The notes under the pieces: model-generated
Database searches by the model: none
Told to the model about the DNA's origin: nothing
Seen by the model: the letters and a program-made list of their open reading frames with translations, nothing else
Source: CAZNKU01 sp045654805
GTDB taxonomy: Bacteria; Bacillota; Clostridia; Monoglobales; Firm-18
Assembly (NCBI GenBank): GCA_045654805.1
Contig: JAZOOD010000015.1
Coordinates: 1 to 5,097 of the forward strand
Length of the DNA: 5,097 nt
Reading direction: 5' to 3'
Program-made: the position numbers and the translations under genes
Shown: one piece after another, positions 1 to 4,698 of the stretch
Layout: each line of letters opens with the position of its first letter
Position numbering within the stretch: position 1 is the stretch's first letter

Positions 1-57
1 ATACATTTCTATGATTTCTTTTTCGTATTTTTTTATATTTTGATATTCTCTTGGCAT
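1..57 (-). CDS. IS3-type transposase OrfA, N-terminal fragment (cut by window edge)
   Basis: Only the first 19 codons are in the window; the gene continues off the left edge. The visible peptide begins MPREYQNIKKYEKEII, which resembles the start of the OrfA helix-turn-helix protein of IS3-family insertion sequences found in Clostridia. OrfA binds the element's ends and is joined to the OrfB integrase by frameshifting in that family. The ATG at 55-57 has an AGGGGGA ribosome binding site at 64-70 with six bases between, which supports the start. That site lies in the right arm of a hairpin at 66-100, so translation may depend on RNA structure. The family call rests on recall of a short peptide and on the IS-like end at about 140. 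Another small HTH protein is possible. Confidence 0.55.
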   Translation of the reverse strand, partial: MPREYQNIKKYEKEIIEMY

Positions 58-65
58 AAAAAATC

Positions 66-100
66 CCCCTATGGTAGTTTATTATATTCTACCATAGGGG
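66..100 (-). promoter_or_regulatory. Hairpin covering the transposase ribosome binding site, with an internal -10 box
   Basis: The 12-base arms at 66-77 (CCCCTATGGTAG) and 89-100 are perfectly complementary around an 11-base loop. On the minus strand the downstream arm contains the AGGGG of the transposase ribosome binding site. The loop contains a perfect TATAAT (81-86, minus strand), with no good -35 at the usual distance. Transcription from that -10 would start near 74-75, after the upstream arm, leaving the site open. Read-through from outside would form the full hairpin and hide it. The stem is followed by GATTTTTT on the minus strand and by TCCTATTTTTT on the plus strand, so it could also, or instead, act as a terminator. 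Confidence 0.55.
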
Positions 101-148
101 TCCTATTTTTTCTATTGTCCATTTTTACTGGACCTGTTCAATAACCAT

Positions 149-156
149 CCTCCTCT
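149..156 (-). promoter_or_regulatory. Orphan ribosome binding site (AGAGGAGG) next to the IS end
   Basis: Just after the stop codon of the YHYH/BIG2 gene, the minus strand carries AGAGGAGG. An ATG immediately abuts it, and a TTG stands about seven bases on, but both open very short frames that stop within the IS end. A strong site with no gene suggests that a downstream gene of the same operon started here and was separated from its ribosome binding site by the insertion at about 140/141. Confidence 0.4.
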
Positions 157-163
157 TTCATTT

Positions 164-1261
164 TTAATTAGATTGTTTTTTATTTTTCCTTTTCCTCATA
201 TATAGCGCAATTCCACCGGCGGCTGCACAGGTAACACCAAAGCCTGCTAAAGCATCAGCATTGGATGACACTTCTATTTCTACCTCTTCCTTTACGCCAT
301 TGACAGTACTTACCGTTATGGTAACTGTGCCTGTTTCTATTCCTGTCAGCAAACCATTTTCGTCAATAGTCGCAATAGACTCATCACTAACTGACCATTT
401 AACTTTTTTATCTGTGGTATTATCAGGTAAAACTTCTGCCTTAAGCTGAATTTTTTCACCTTTTTTCAGGTTATAATTTTCAAAATTCATATCATTTACT
501 GTTATATTTATTTTTTCTGCTAATACAGGTTTAACCTCAACCGCAAAGGAGTCAATAAGTTCTTCATGAGTTGCTGAAATTATTGCCTTTCCCTCAGATA
601 TTCCTGTTAACAATCCATCTGCAGAAATTGTAGCTACATCATCATTATCTGAAGTCCATAGAATAATTTTATCAGTTGTATTTTCAGGAATAAATGTAAC
701 ATTTAGCGATTGACTATCACCAACAAAAATACTTTCCAATTTATTCTCTACAACAATTTTTTCCGCAAAGACCTCATTAACCTTCACCGTGAATCTAGTT
801 GTTGTTCCACGGCTTGTTTTTGCGCTTATGGTGGCTGTTCCTACTCCAACAGCAGTTAATTCACCTGAACTGCTAACAGATGCTACAGATGGATTATCAG
901 ACGACCAGGTTATTGAACTATCTACCGCATTTGATGGATACACTTTTGCTTCAAGTTTGACTGTATCCCCTGCATTAACGGTTGTGGGAACGTTTACAGC
1001 ATTAATTTTTGTAGCATATGTAGTAGTACTCATAGTTGTGCTTGTAGAAGTTGAACCTCCTTTATATGGACATACACCATTTTTATGCAAATGTGCAGGA
1101 TAGCCTCCGCAATGATAGTGATAACTTCCAAGACCACTTTTATTTTTGTTATCCTTATGGCCACCACTGGAGTCTGTTCTTCCACTATGAGCAAAAATCA
1201 TAAATGGTACGGTTAATATTAAAATGCAAATTGTTATTGTTGAAATAATTCTTTTTATCAT
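164..1261 (-). CDS. Exported YHYH-domain protein with three BIG2 Ig-like domains and a C-terminal membrane anchor
   Basis: This is a 365-residue surface protein. Residues 1-24 form a signal peptide (basic start, hydrophobic core, likely cut at IFA/HS). Residues 25-66 are a His/Cys-rich YHYH-type head with the motifs GSYHYHCGG and PAHLHKNGVCPY, which could bind metal. Residues 70-84 are a Ser/Thr linker. Three BIG2 domains follow at about 85-161, 168-243 and 250-331. Each carries the family's W-S-D/V-S-x-x-A-T/S core and a G-x-x-T-a-x-x-x-G-x-A/V-x-I strand. Residues 337-354 are hydrophobic and are followed by RKRKNKK, like a sortase tail, but no LPxTG motif is present, so the tail probably stays in the membrane. 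The ATG is preceded by AAAAGGAG with about eight bases between. BIG2 domains are typical of adhesins and wall-binding proteins, but the ligand is unknown. It is transcribed divergently from the spo0A-like gene across a region containing 0A boxes. Confidence 0.85.
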   Translation of the reverse strand: MIKRIISTITICILILTVPFMIFAHSGRTDSSGGHKDNKNKSGLGSYHYHCGGYPAHLHKNGVCPYKGGSTSTSTTMSTTTYATKINAVNVPTTVNAGDTVKLEAKVYPSNAVDSSITWSSDNPSVASVSSSGELTAVGVGTATISAKTSRGTTTRFTVKVNEVFAEKIVVENKLESIFVGDSQSLNVTFIPENTTDKIILWTSDNDDVATISADGLLTGISEGKAIISATHEELIDSFAVEVKPVLAEKINITVNDMNFENYNLKKGEKIQLKAEVLPDNTTDKKVKWSVSDESIATIDENGLLTGIETGTVTITVSTVNGVKEEVEIEVSSNADALAGFGVTCAAAGGIALYMRKRKNKKQSN

Positions 1262-1288
1262 TATTTAATCTCCTTTTACACTTTATAT

Positions 1289-1316
1289 ATTAATATAACA
1301 ATATAAGTTAAGTCAA
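1289..1316 (-). promoter_or_regulatory. Candidate sigma-A promoter for the YHYH/BIG2 gene
   Basis: On the minus strand TTGACT (1311-1316, 5 of 6 to the -35 consensus) is followed after 16 bases by ATTAAT (1289-1294, 4 of 6). A closer -10 match, TATAAA at 1282-1287, lies 23 bases from this -35, which is too far. The whole stretch is AT-rich, so the -10 assignment is uncertain. A 0A box lies about 30 bases upstream. Confidence 0.4.
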
Positions 1317-1346
1317 TTATTCAAAAAGTGAGAAAAATATAAATTT

Positions 1347-1353
1347 TTCGACA
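1347..1353 (-). promoter_or_regulatory. Perfect 0A box (Spo0A binding site) in the divergent region
   Basis: TTCGACA on the plus strand is TGTCGAA on the minus strand, an exact match to the 0A box consensus TGNCGAA bound by phosphorylated Spo0A. It lies between the two divergent genes: about 30 bases upstream of the candidate -35 of the surface-protein gene and 125 bases upstream of the spo0A-like start. A seven-base match can occur by chance, but two more near matches in the same spacer, next to a spo0A-type gene, make it credible. Confidence 0.55.
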
Positions 1354-1375
1354 TTATTTTTTTAAAACTCAAAAA

Positions 1376-1393
1376 TACGTAATACATTACGTA
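1376..1393. promoter_or_regulatory. 18-base palindrome, possible operator upstream of the spo0A-like gene
   Basis: TACGTAAT at 1376-1383 and ATTACGTA at 1386-1393 form a perfect 8-base inverted repeat around AC. No T-run follows and the spacer is too short for a stable RNA loop, so a DNA-binding dimer site is likelier than a terminator. It ends two bases before a sigma-H-like -35 element. I do not recognise the motif as a known operator. Confidence 0.45.
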
Positions 1394-1394
1394 G

Positions 1395-1422
1395 ACAGGA
1401 ATAAATTCGCATGATAAAATTC
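1395..1422 (+). promoter_or_regulatory. Candidate sigma-H-type promoter for the spo0A-like gene
   Basis: ACAGGAATA at 1395-1403 fits the sigma-H -35 consensus RNAGGAWWW at every position. The -10 side is weaker: ATAAAATTC at 1414-1422, ten bases on, matches RNNGAATWW except at the G and the last base, and the spacing is a little short. Sigma-H drives the sporulation promoter of spo0A in Bacillus subtilis, so the position is sensible. The match is suggestive only. Confidence 0.35.
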
Positions 1423-1432
1423 TTTCAAAAGA

Positions 1433-1449
1433 GGTCGAAATATGTCGAT
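1433..1449 (+). promoter_or_regulatory. Two near-consensus 0A boxes spaced 10 bases apart
   Basis: GGTCGAA (1433-1439) and TGTCGAT (1443-1449) each match the 0A box TGTCGAA at six of seven positions. They lie in the same orientation with a 10-base period, one helical turn, which suits binding of a Spo0A dimer on one face of the DNA. They sit 29-45 bases before the start codon and just ahead of a TATAAT at 1452-1457. A protein bound here would cover the promoter or the transcription start region, so autoregulation, probably repression of the near promoter, is inferred. Confidence 0.5.
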
Positions 1450-1477
1450 TGTATAATAACTTCAAAGGAGAGTCAGC

Positions 1478-2248
1478 ATGGAAAAAATTAAGTTAATGGT
1501 TATTGATGACAACAGGGAATTTTGCCGTCTTGTAAGAAATTATACTGAAATGGTCAATGAGGTGGAATTTTGTGGAGCTGCATTTGACGGAATATCTGCC
1601 TTAAAGCTTATAAGAGAAAGAAAACCAGACGTTATACTTTTAGACAACATAATGCCGGAATTGGACGGTATAGGTGTTATGAATCATCTTGGGAATTTTG
1701 AAAAAGAAATAAGACCAAGAGTTGTTGCAATAACCGCATCACCTACCAACACTTATGTTGCGGAAATGGACCGTTTGGGTGCAGACTACATAGTATCACG
1801 CAATATGGATATTGACGAAATGATTAACAGGTGTGTTTTAGTGGTTAATAACGTAAATGAAATAAAAGAAACACATAGTGGTAATTTAGAGGATATGGTT
1901 ACAGAATCAATATGTACATTGGGTATTCCTGCACACCTTAACGGGTATGGATATATGCGTACATCAATTGAAAAAGTAGTTACAAATCCTGATAAGATAC
2001 ATTCTATAACAAAGGAGCTTTACCCAGAGGTTGCAAAAGCACACAAAACATCACCAAGCAAAGTGGAACGTAACATAAGGAATGCAATAGAAATAGCATG
2101 GAAAAAGGGCAACCAACAGGCATTTCAAAGAATATTCGGCACAACATTAGACTTTTCAAAACCCAAGCCTACTAACAGTGAATTTATCGCAATGGTTGCA
2201 GACAAAATCAGATTATCCATGAAAAATAATAAGAAAGTTATACACTAA
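1478..2248 (+). CDS. spo0A: Spo0A-family response regulator with an altered receiver motif
   Basis: This 256-residue protein follows Spo0A, the phosphorylation-controlled master regulator of sporulation, over its full length. The receiver (about 3-125) keeps the acidic pair D10-D11, the phosphorylation site D56 and the switch residue T86. The almost invariant Lys-Pro near residue 108 (KPFD in B. subtilis) is here Arg108-Asn109 (SRNMD). The linker (about 126-136) is short, making the protein about 10 residues shorter than B. subtilis Spo0A. The C-terminal DNA-binding domain (about 137-250) is well kept: GIPAHLNGY, the recognition-helix stretch SKVERNIRNAIEIAW and the signature KPTNSEFIAMVADKIRL. 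An AAAGGAG site at 1464-1470, seven bases ahead of the ATG, supports the start. The classical neighbour spoIVB is absent; a surface-protein gene lies upstream instead. The gene may be the organism's only spo0A at a moved locus or a paralogue. The family assignment is firm, and the orthologue status is not. Confidence 0.9.
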   Translation: MEKIKLMVIDDNREFCRLVRNYTEMVNEVEFCGAAFDGISALKLIRERKPDVILLDNIMPELDGIGVMNHLGNFEKEIRPRVVAITASPTNTYVAEMDRLGADYIVSRNMDIDEMINRCVLVVNNVNEIKETHSGNLEDMVTESICTLGIPAHLNGYGYMRTSIEKVVTNPDKIHSITKELYPEVAKAHKTSPSKVERNIRNAIEIAWKKGNQQAFQRIFGTTLDFSKPKPTNSEFIAMVADKIRLSMKNNKKVIH

Positions 2249-2278
2249 AAAGTGAAAAGCCGGAAGCATATGCTTCCG
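2246..2278 (-). terminator. Hairpin terminator between convergent genes
   Basis: CGGAAGCATATGCTTCCG at 2261-2278 is a perfect palindrome. On the minus strand the stem is followed by GCTTTTCACTTTTT, a T-rich tract typical of factor-independent termination, so it would end the operon whose last gene stops at 2311. It begins only 12 bases after the spo0A-like stop and could also shape that transcript's 3' end. The plus-strand side has no clean T-run, only a small ACCT-TTCG-AGGT hairpin (2279-2290) ending in GGTTTAAAA. Confidence 0.6.
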
Positions 2279-2310
2279 ACCTTTCGAGGTTTAAAAGTGA
2301 AGTTTTCTGT

Positions 2311-2721
2311 TTAACGAATGTATGAATTAGAAGTATTACCAGATTCTGTTACTCCATTGTGATATGTATAATGGTCAACATAAACTGTAACTATATCACC
2401 AGTTACAACTGGAACATTTATCTGATTAGTAAATGTTTGACAATCTGTATCACTGTATCTCTTTGAGGAATATACAGAACCATTCTTGTAAATAGTTACA
2501 TCGTGGTAAATCTTATCAACATAAGTAAATGCGCTTGTTGAAACTACAACACCTACGTAATTTGAACCATTAGTAAAAGTCAAACTACCTGAATAATAGT
2601 ACATAGAATATGGTGCAACATATTCTTCACCAATTGCTTTGGCATCTGCAAAAACTGTACCCGAAACAGCCAAACTGCATATGACACCAAAAATTAATAG
2701 GGTTTTTAAAATTTTTTTCAT
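2311..2721 (-). CDS. Small exported protein of unknown function
   Basis: A 136-residue protein with a clear signal peptide (MKKILKTLLIF start, hydrophobic to about residue 23, likely cleavage after VFA at residue 25). The mature part, about 110 residues, is rich in Tyr, Ser, Thr, Val and Asn with alternating hydrophobic residues, which suggests a small beta-sandwich. It has one Cys and no membrane anchor or wall-sorting signal. It loosely resembles the small secreted DUF6147-type proteins of Clostridia, but I cannot confirm this. The ATG has GAAAGGA at 2732-2738, ten bases ahead. It starts 54 bases after the stop of the DUF4367-type gene on the same strand and precedes a terminator, so it is probably the last gene of the sigma-factor operon. 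Its product could be a target or an extracellular input of that system. Confidence 0.7.
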   Translation of the reverse strand: MKKILKTLLIFGVICSLAVSGTVFADAKAIGEEYVAPYSMYYYSGSLTFTNGSNYVGVVVSTSAFTYVDKIYHDVTIYKNGSVYSSKRYSDTDCQTFTNQINVPVVTGDIVTVYVDHYTYHNGVTESGNTSNSYIR

Positions 2722-2739
2722 TTTAACAACATCCTTTCA

Positions 2740-2762
2740 TGTTTATTTACTAACAATAAACA
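2740..2762 (-). repeat. AT-rich inverted repeat between the membrane protein gene and the secreted protein gene
   Basis: TGTTTATT (2740-2747) and AATAAACA (2755-2762) are perfectly complementary around a seven-base loop. On the minus strand the repeat ends just before the ribosome binding site of the secreted protein (2732-2738) and has no T-run after it, so it is not a normal terminator. It may mark an mRNA processing or stability point, a weak operator, or chance in AT-rich DNA. Confidence 0.35.
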
Positions 2763-2775
2763 ATATTAAACCCCA

Positions 2776-3519
2776 TTAATCTTCAAGATATTGCAAATTT
2801 TTTAAAATTTTATTAAAATCATCTTTAGGGATATTTGTTAGCATACTATAACTTAAATCATCCGAATTCCAATATGCTGCATGCATGGTTAAACCAACTT
2901 CACTTATCATTTCAACAATATGACAATCCATATCCAAAACTTTATCTTTTCTCATATTATATTCATTATTTTCGGTCTCAACGTTTTTAGTATCCTCATT
3001 ATAATCGGCCTTTGCACTTAATGAAATCCAATATACATCACCCTTAAAATACAAATCCAAAAAATCATTTCCATCTACAACTCTTTCAAGTTCCATACCT
3101 TCAGGTAACCATCCAGGCACTATAATTTCATCTTTGTCTTCAAAATTAACTATATTGTTATAATCTTCAAACACAAGTTTTTTAGTATTTAAGTTTAAAT
3201 CTGTTCCTGTAAGGCTCATAAAAGTCTGATGCAGAAATGTACGGAATGCAAAAGCATTAGAGGAATACGCTACCACAAGGATTAAAATTGCAACCAACGG
3301 TATAACCAATTTAAATGGTAAATTTTTCTTTTTATCCCTGTTAATTTCTTTCATTATATTATTATAAATATTGTCTTTTTTTCTGTCCATTATGCGGATA
3401 TCTTCTTCCGTCATTTCAACTTCCGGTTCATAATCTGCAGCATTTTTTGCATATTTATCAAAACCTTCTTCAAGTAATCTTTCAAATACCTTATCATTTC
3501 TATCCATTGATTCCTTCAT
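2776..3519 (-). CDS. Single-pass membrane DUF4367-type protein, probable anti-sigma factor or sensor
   Basis: A 247-residue protein. Residues 1-69 are charged and cytoplasmic, 70-90 form one membrane helix (VIPLVAILILVV), and the rest would lie outside. The outer part carries the VPGWLPEGM motif near 134-142 and ends with DDFNKILKNLQ, both in keeping with the DUF4367 family, often encoded beside ECF sigma genes. The N-terminal part could hold the sigma factor at the membrane, but it lacks the HxxxCxxC zinc motif of classical ZAS anti-sigma factors, so this role is inferred from context. The ATG at 3517-3519 is chosen because AAAGGAGG (3527-3534) lies seven bases ahead. A longer frame from 3543 would place that site inside the gene. 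It overlaps the sigma-factor gene by 20 bases, indicating translational coupling. Confidence 0.75.
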   Translation of the reverse strand: MKESMDRNDKVFERLLEEGFDKYAKNAADYEPEVEMTEEDIRIMDRKKDNIYNNIMKEINRDKKKNLPFKLVIPLVAILILVVAYSSNAFAFRTFLHQTFMSLTGTDLNLNTKKLVFEDYNNIVNFEDKDEIIVPGWLPEGMELERVVDGNDFLDLYFKGDVYWISLSAKADYNEDTKNVETENNEYNMRKDKVLDMDCHIVEMISEVGLTMHAAYWNSDDLSYSMLTNIPKDDFNKILKNLQYLED

Positions 3520-4084
3520 TATTAATCCTCCTTTCGCTACCATAAAGTTTTGCTCTTAAAAGCTCTCTGCCTCTTGACAGCTTGGTATACACTGTTTTTA
3601 TACTCAACCCTGTAATATTTGCTATTTCCTCCGGTGTCATTTCAAGCTTATATCTATAGAACATTACATCTCTATAAACATCACCTAATTCAACTATCTT
3701 TTCATATATGTACTGCACACCGGCATCATCAGCAACTATGTCAGACGGGTTTGCTGCCCTGTCGCTTGCAATTGCAAACAAAGTATCATGGTCTATCTCG
3801 GAAATATTAGGATTGATTTTCTTATCTTTATTATACTTATTAATTGTAGTGTTTATAGATACTCTTGCAACAAATGCTTTTGATGCAACTCCATCTTCCA
3901 GGTTTATAGAATCAAGCCCTTTCCATATTCTAAGGAATATTTCCTGTACCATATCGTCCATCAATCTATGATCCTTTAAAATACTATGGGCAATTTTATA
4001 TACGTATCTATAATATTTTTCATATACAATATCAAATTTTTCTTTTCTGCTTATTTTTGCATATGGTTTATTTACAAAAAGCAA
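3500..4084 (-). CDS. ECF-type RNA polymerase sigma factor
   Basis: A 194-residue sigma-70 family factor of the extracytoplasmic function class, which redirects RNA polymerase to a small set of promoters. Counting from the longer frame (GTG at 4093), region 2 spans about 20-88 with DDMVQEIFLRIWKGL at 45-59, the core-binding helix. Region 4 spans about 127-184 with the HTH segment TPEEIANITGLSIKTVYTKL, which reads the -35 element. A spacer rich in Asp and Asn joins them. No C-terminal extension is present. Start: the GTG at 4091-4093 sits inside the ribosome binding site AAGAGGAG, while a TTG at 4082-4084 lies eight bases after AGGAG (4093-4097), so TTG is preferred; the choice alters only three residues. 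The gene lies 26 bases after an XRE regulator gene and overlaps its probable anti-sigma partner, so the three are likely one operon. Confidence 0.9.
   Translation of the reverse strand: MLFVNKPYAKISRKEKFDIVYEKYYRYVYKIAHSILKDHRLMDDMVQEIFLRIWKGLDSINLEDGVASKAFVARVSINTTINKYNKDKKINPNISEIDHDTLFAIASDRAANPSDIVADDAGVQYIYEKIVELGDVYRDVMFYRYKLEMTPEEIANITGLSIKTVYTKLSRGRELLRAKLYGSERRINNEGING
3527..3534 (-). promoter_or_regulatory. Near-ideal ribosome binding site of the DUF4367-type gene
   Basis: AAAGGAGG lies inside the 3' end of the sigma-factor gene, seven bases before the ATG at 3519. It decides the start of the membrane protein and is stronger than the sites seen ahead of the sigma factor and XRE genes of the same operon. 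Confidence 0.75.
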
Positions 4085-4110
4085 AATATTCACTCCTCTT
4101 ATGTCAATAC

Positions 4111-4461
4111 TTATCTGTCGTTGAGTATGTTGGTACGTAACGAATCCTTAGTTGCTTTTATTATATCACATATTGTAAGCAATTCGCAAGATGAACAATC
4201 TTCTAAAAGCTCAGAAATTTTACTATTCATAACCAATTTCTGATTAGGCAATCCAGTCTCTGCACTAAGCATAACATCCAGTGGTAACTGAAGAATTTTT
4301 GAAATATTAACAGCTACTTCAAAACTCATATGTGTTTTACCATGTTCAATGTTACTTAAATGCACAGCAGAAATATTAAGCATTTCTGCCAATTTTTCCT
4401 GTGTCAGGTCTACCGCAATCCTAGCTTTTCGTATTTCTTCACCTATTCTTTCATAATTCAA
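4111..4461 (-). CDS. XRE-family transcriptional regulator, first gene of the sigma-factor operon
   Basis: A 116-residue DNA-binding protein. The Cro/C1-type HTH domain covers about 6-64 (LTQEKLAEMLNISAVHLSNIEHGKT). The tail has the SELLEDCS...EL segment common in small clostridial XRE regulators, here with Cys at 89, 92 and 98. It begins at TTG (4459-4461): an in-frame stop lies at 4480-4482, the only nearby ATG (4452-4454) is out of frame, and the HTH begins at once. The ribosome binding site is weak (GGGG at 4470-4473, eight bases ahead). It is followed after 26 bases by the sigma-factor gene and faces a second XRE gene divergently, so autoregulation from the shared spacer is likely. No ligand domain is visible. 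Confidence 0.85.
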   Translation of the reverse strand: MNYERIGEEIRKARIAVDLTQEKLAEMLNISAVHLSNIEHGKTHMSFEVAVNISKILQLPLDVMLSAETGLPNQKLVMNSKISELLEDCSSCELLTICDIIKATKDSLRTNILNDR

Positions 4462-4496
4462 TATAACAACCCCAACTTTCTACTTATGATAATCTT

Positions 4497-4525
4497 ATTA
4501 TAAAAATTTTGCCCAGAAGTTAGAA
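4497..4525 (-). promoter_or_regulatory. Candidate promoter for the XRE-sigma-DUF4367 operon
   Basis: On the minus strand a perfect TATAAT (4497-4502) lies 17 bases after TTCTAA (4520-4525), a weak -35. Transcription would begin near 4490, giving a leader of about 30 bases before the TTG start. The -10 and spacing are good, and the -35 (3 of 6) suggests dependence on an activator or low basal output. The rest of the 4462-4698 spacer is AT-rich, with no plus-strand promoter I would call. Confidence 0.45.
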
Positions 4526-4698
4526 TAAATTGTATGCTAATATTTAAATTATAGTTTAATATACTTTTGTATAAAAATATATTTTTTAAAATTATTTGTT
4601 GAATTTTGAAGATTTTTGCCACTTAATTATGTTTATTAATATTTGGGTATTTATATTTAAATGAGAATTATCTATTGTAAACGGTTAAGAGGGTTAAA

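Larger units (their letters stand above)
1..140 (-). mobile_element. Left end of a probable IS3-type insertion sequence (partial)
   Basis: Read on the minus strand, the element would begin at 140 with TGAACAGGTCCAGTAAAAAT. The TG start suits the TG...CA termini of IS3-family elements. A hairpin follows, then the transposase ATG 83 bases inside, a normal leader length for this family. The flank at 141-163 looks like ordinary downstream sequence of the neighbouring gene. The other end, the second inverted repeat and the target duplication lie outside the window, so the exact boundary is inferred rather than shown. Confidence 0.45.

Noticed and set aside
261..1103. Plus-strand open frames at 261-449 and 789-1103
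   Set aside because: They lie wholly antisense to the BIG2 surface-protein gene and have no clear ribosome binding site or recognisable domain; they are shadows of its codon pattern.
1452..1457. TATAAT as the main -10 box of the spo0A-like gene
   Set aside because: No -35 match stands 16-18 bases upstream, and a start about seven bases on would fall at the ribosome binding site; it may be minor or chance, and it overlaps the 0A-box region.
2723..2740. Five-codon upstream frame (ATG...TAA) before the secreted protein gene
   Set aside because: It has no ribosome binding site of its own and simply contains the one used by the real gene.
3520..3543. Longer start of the DUF4367-type gene at 3543
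   Set aside because: The strong AAAGGAGG lies downstream of it, seven bases before the ATG at 3519, so the shorter form is preferred.
4134..4140. A copy of the TACGTAA half-palindrome seen at 1376
   Set aside because: It is a single half-site inside the coding sequence of the XRE gene and lacks the inverted partner.
3619..4243. Plus-strand open frames at 3619-3810, 3708-3971 and 3986-4243
   Set aside because: They are antisense to the sigma-factor and XRE genes, overlap each other and encode low-complexity hydrophobic peptides without family signatures.
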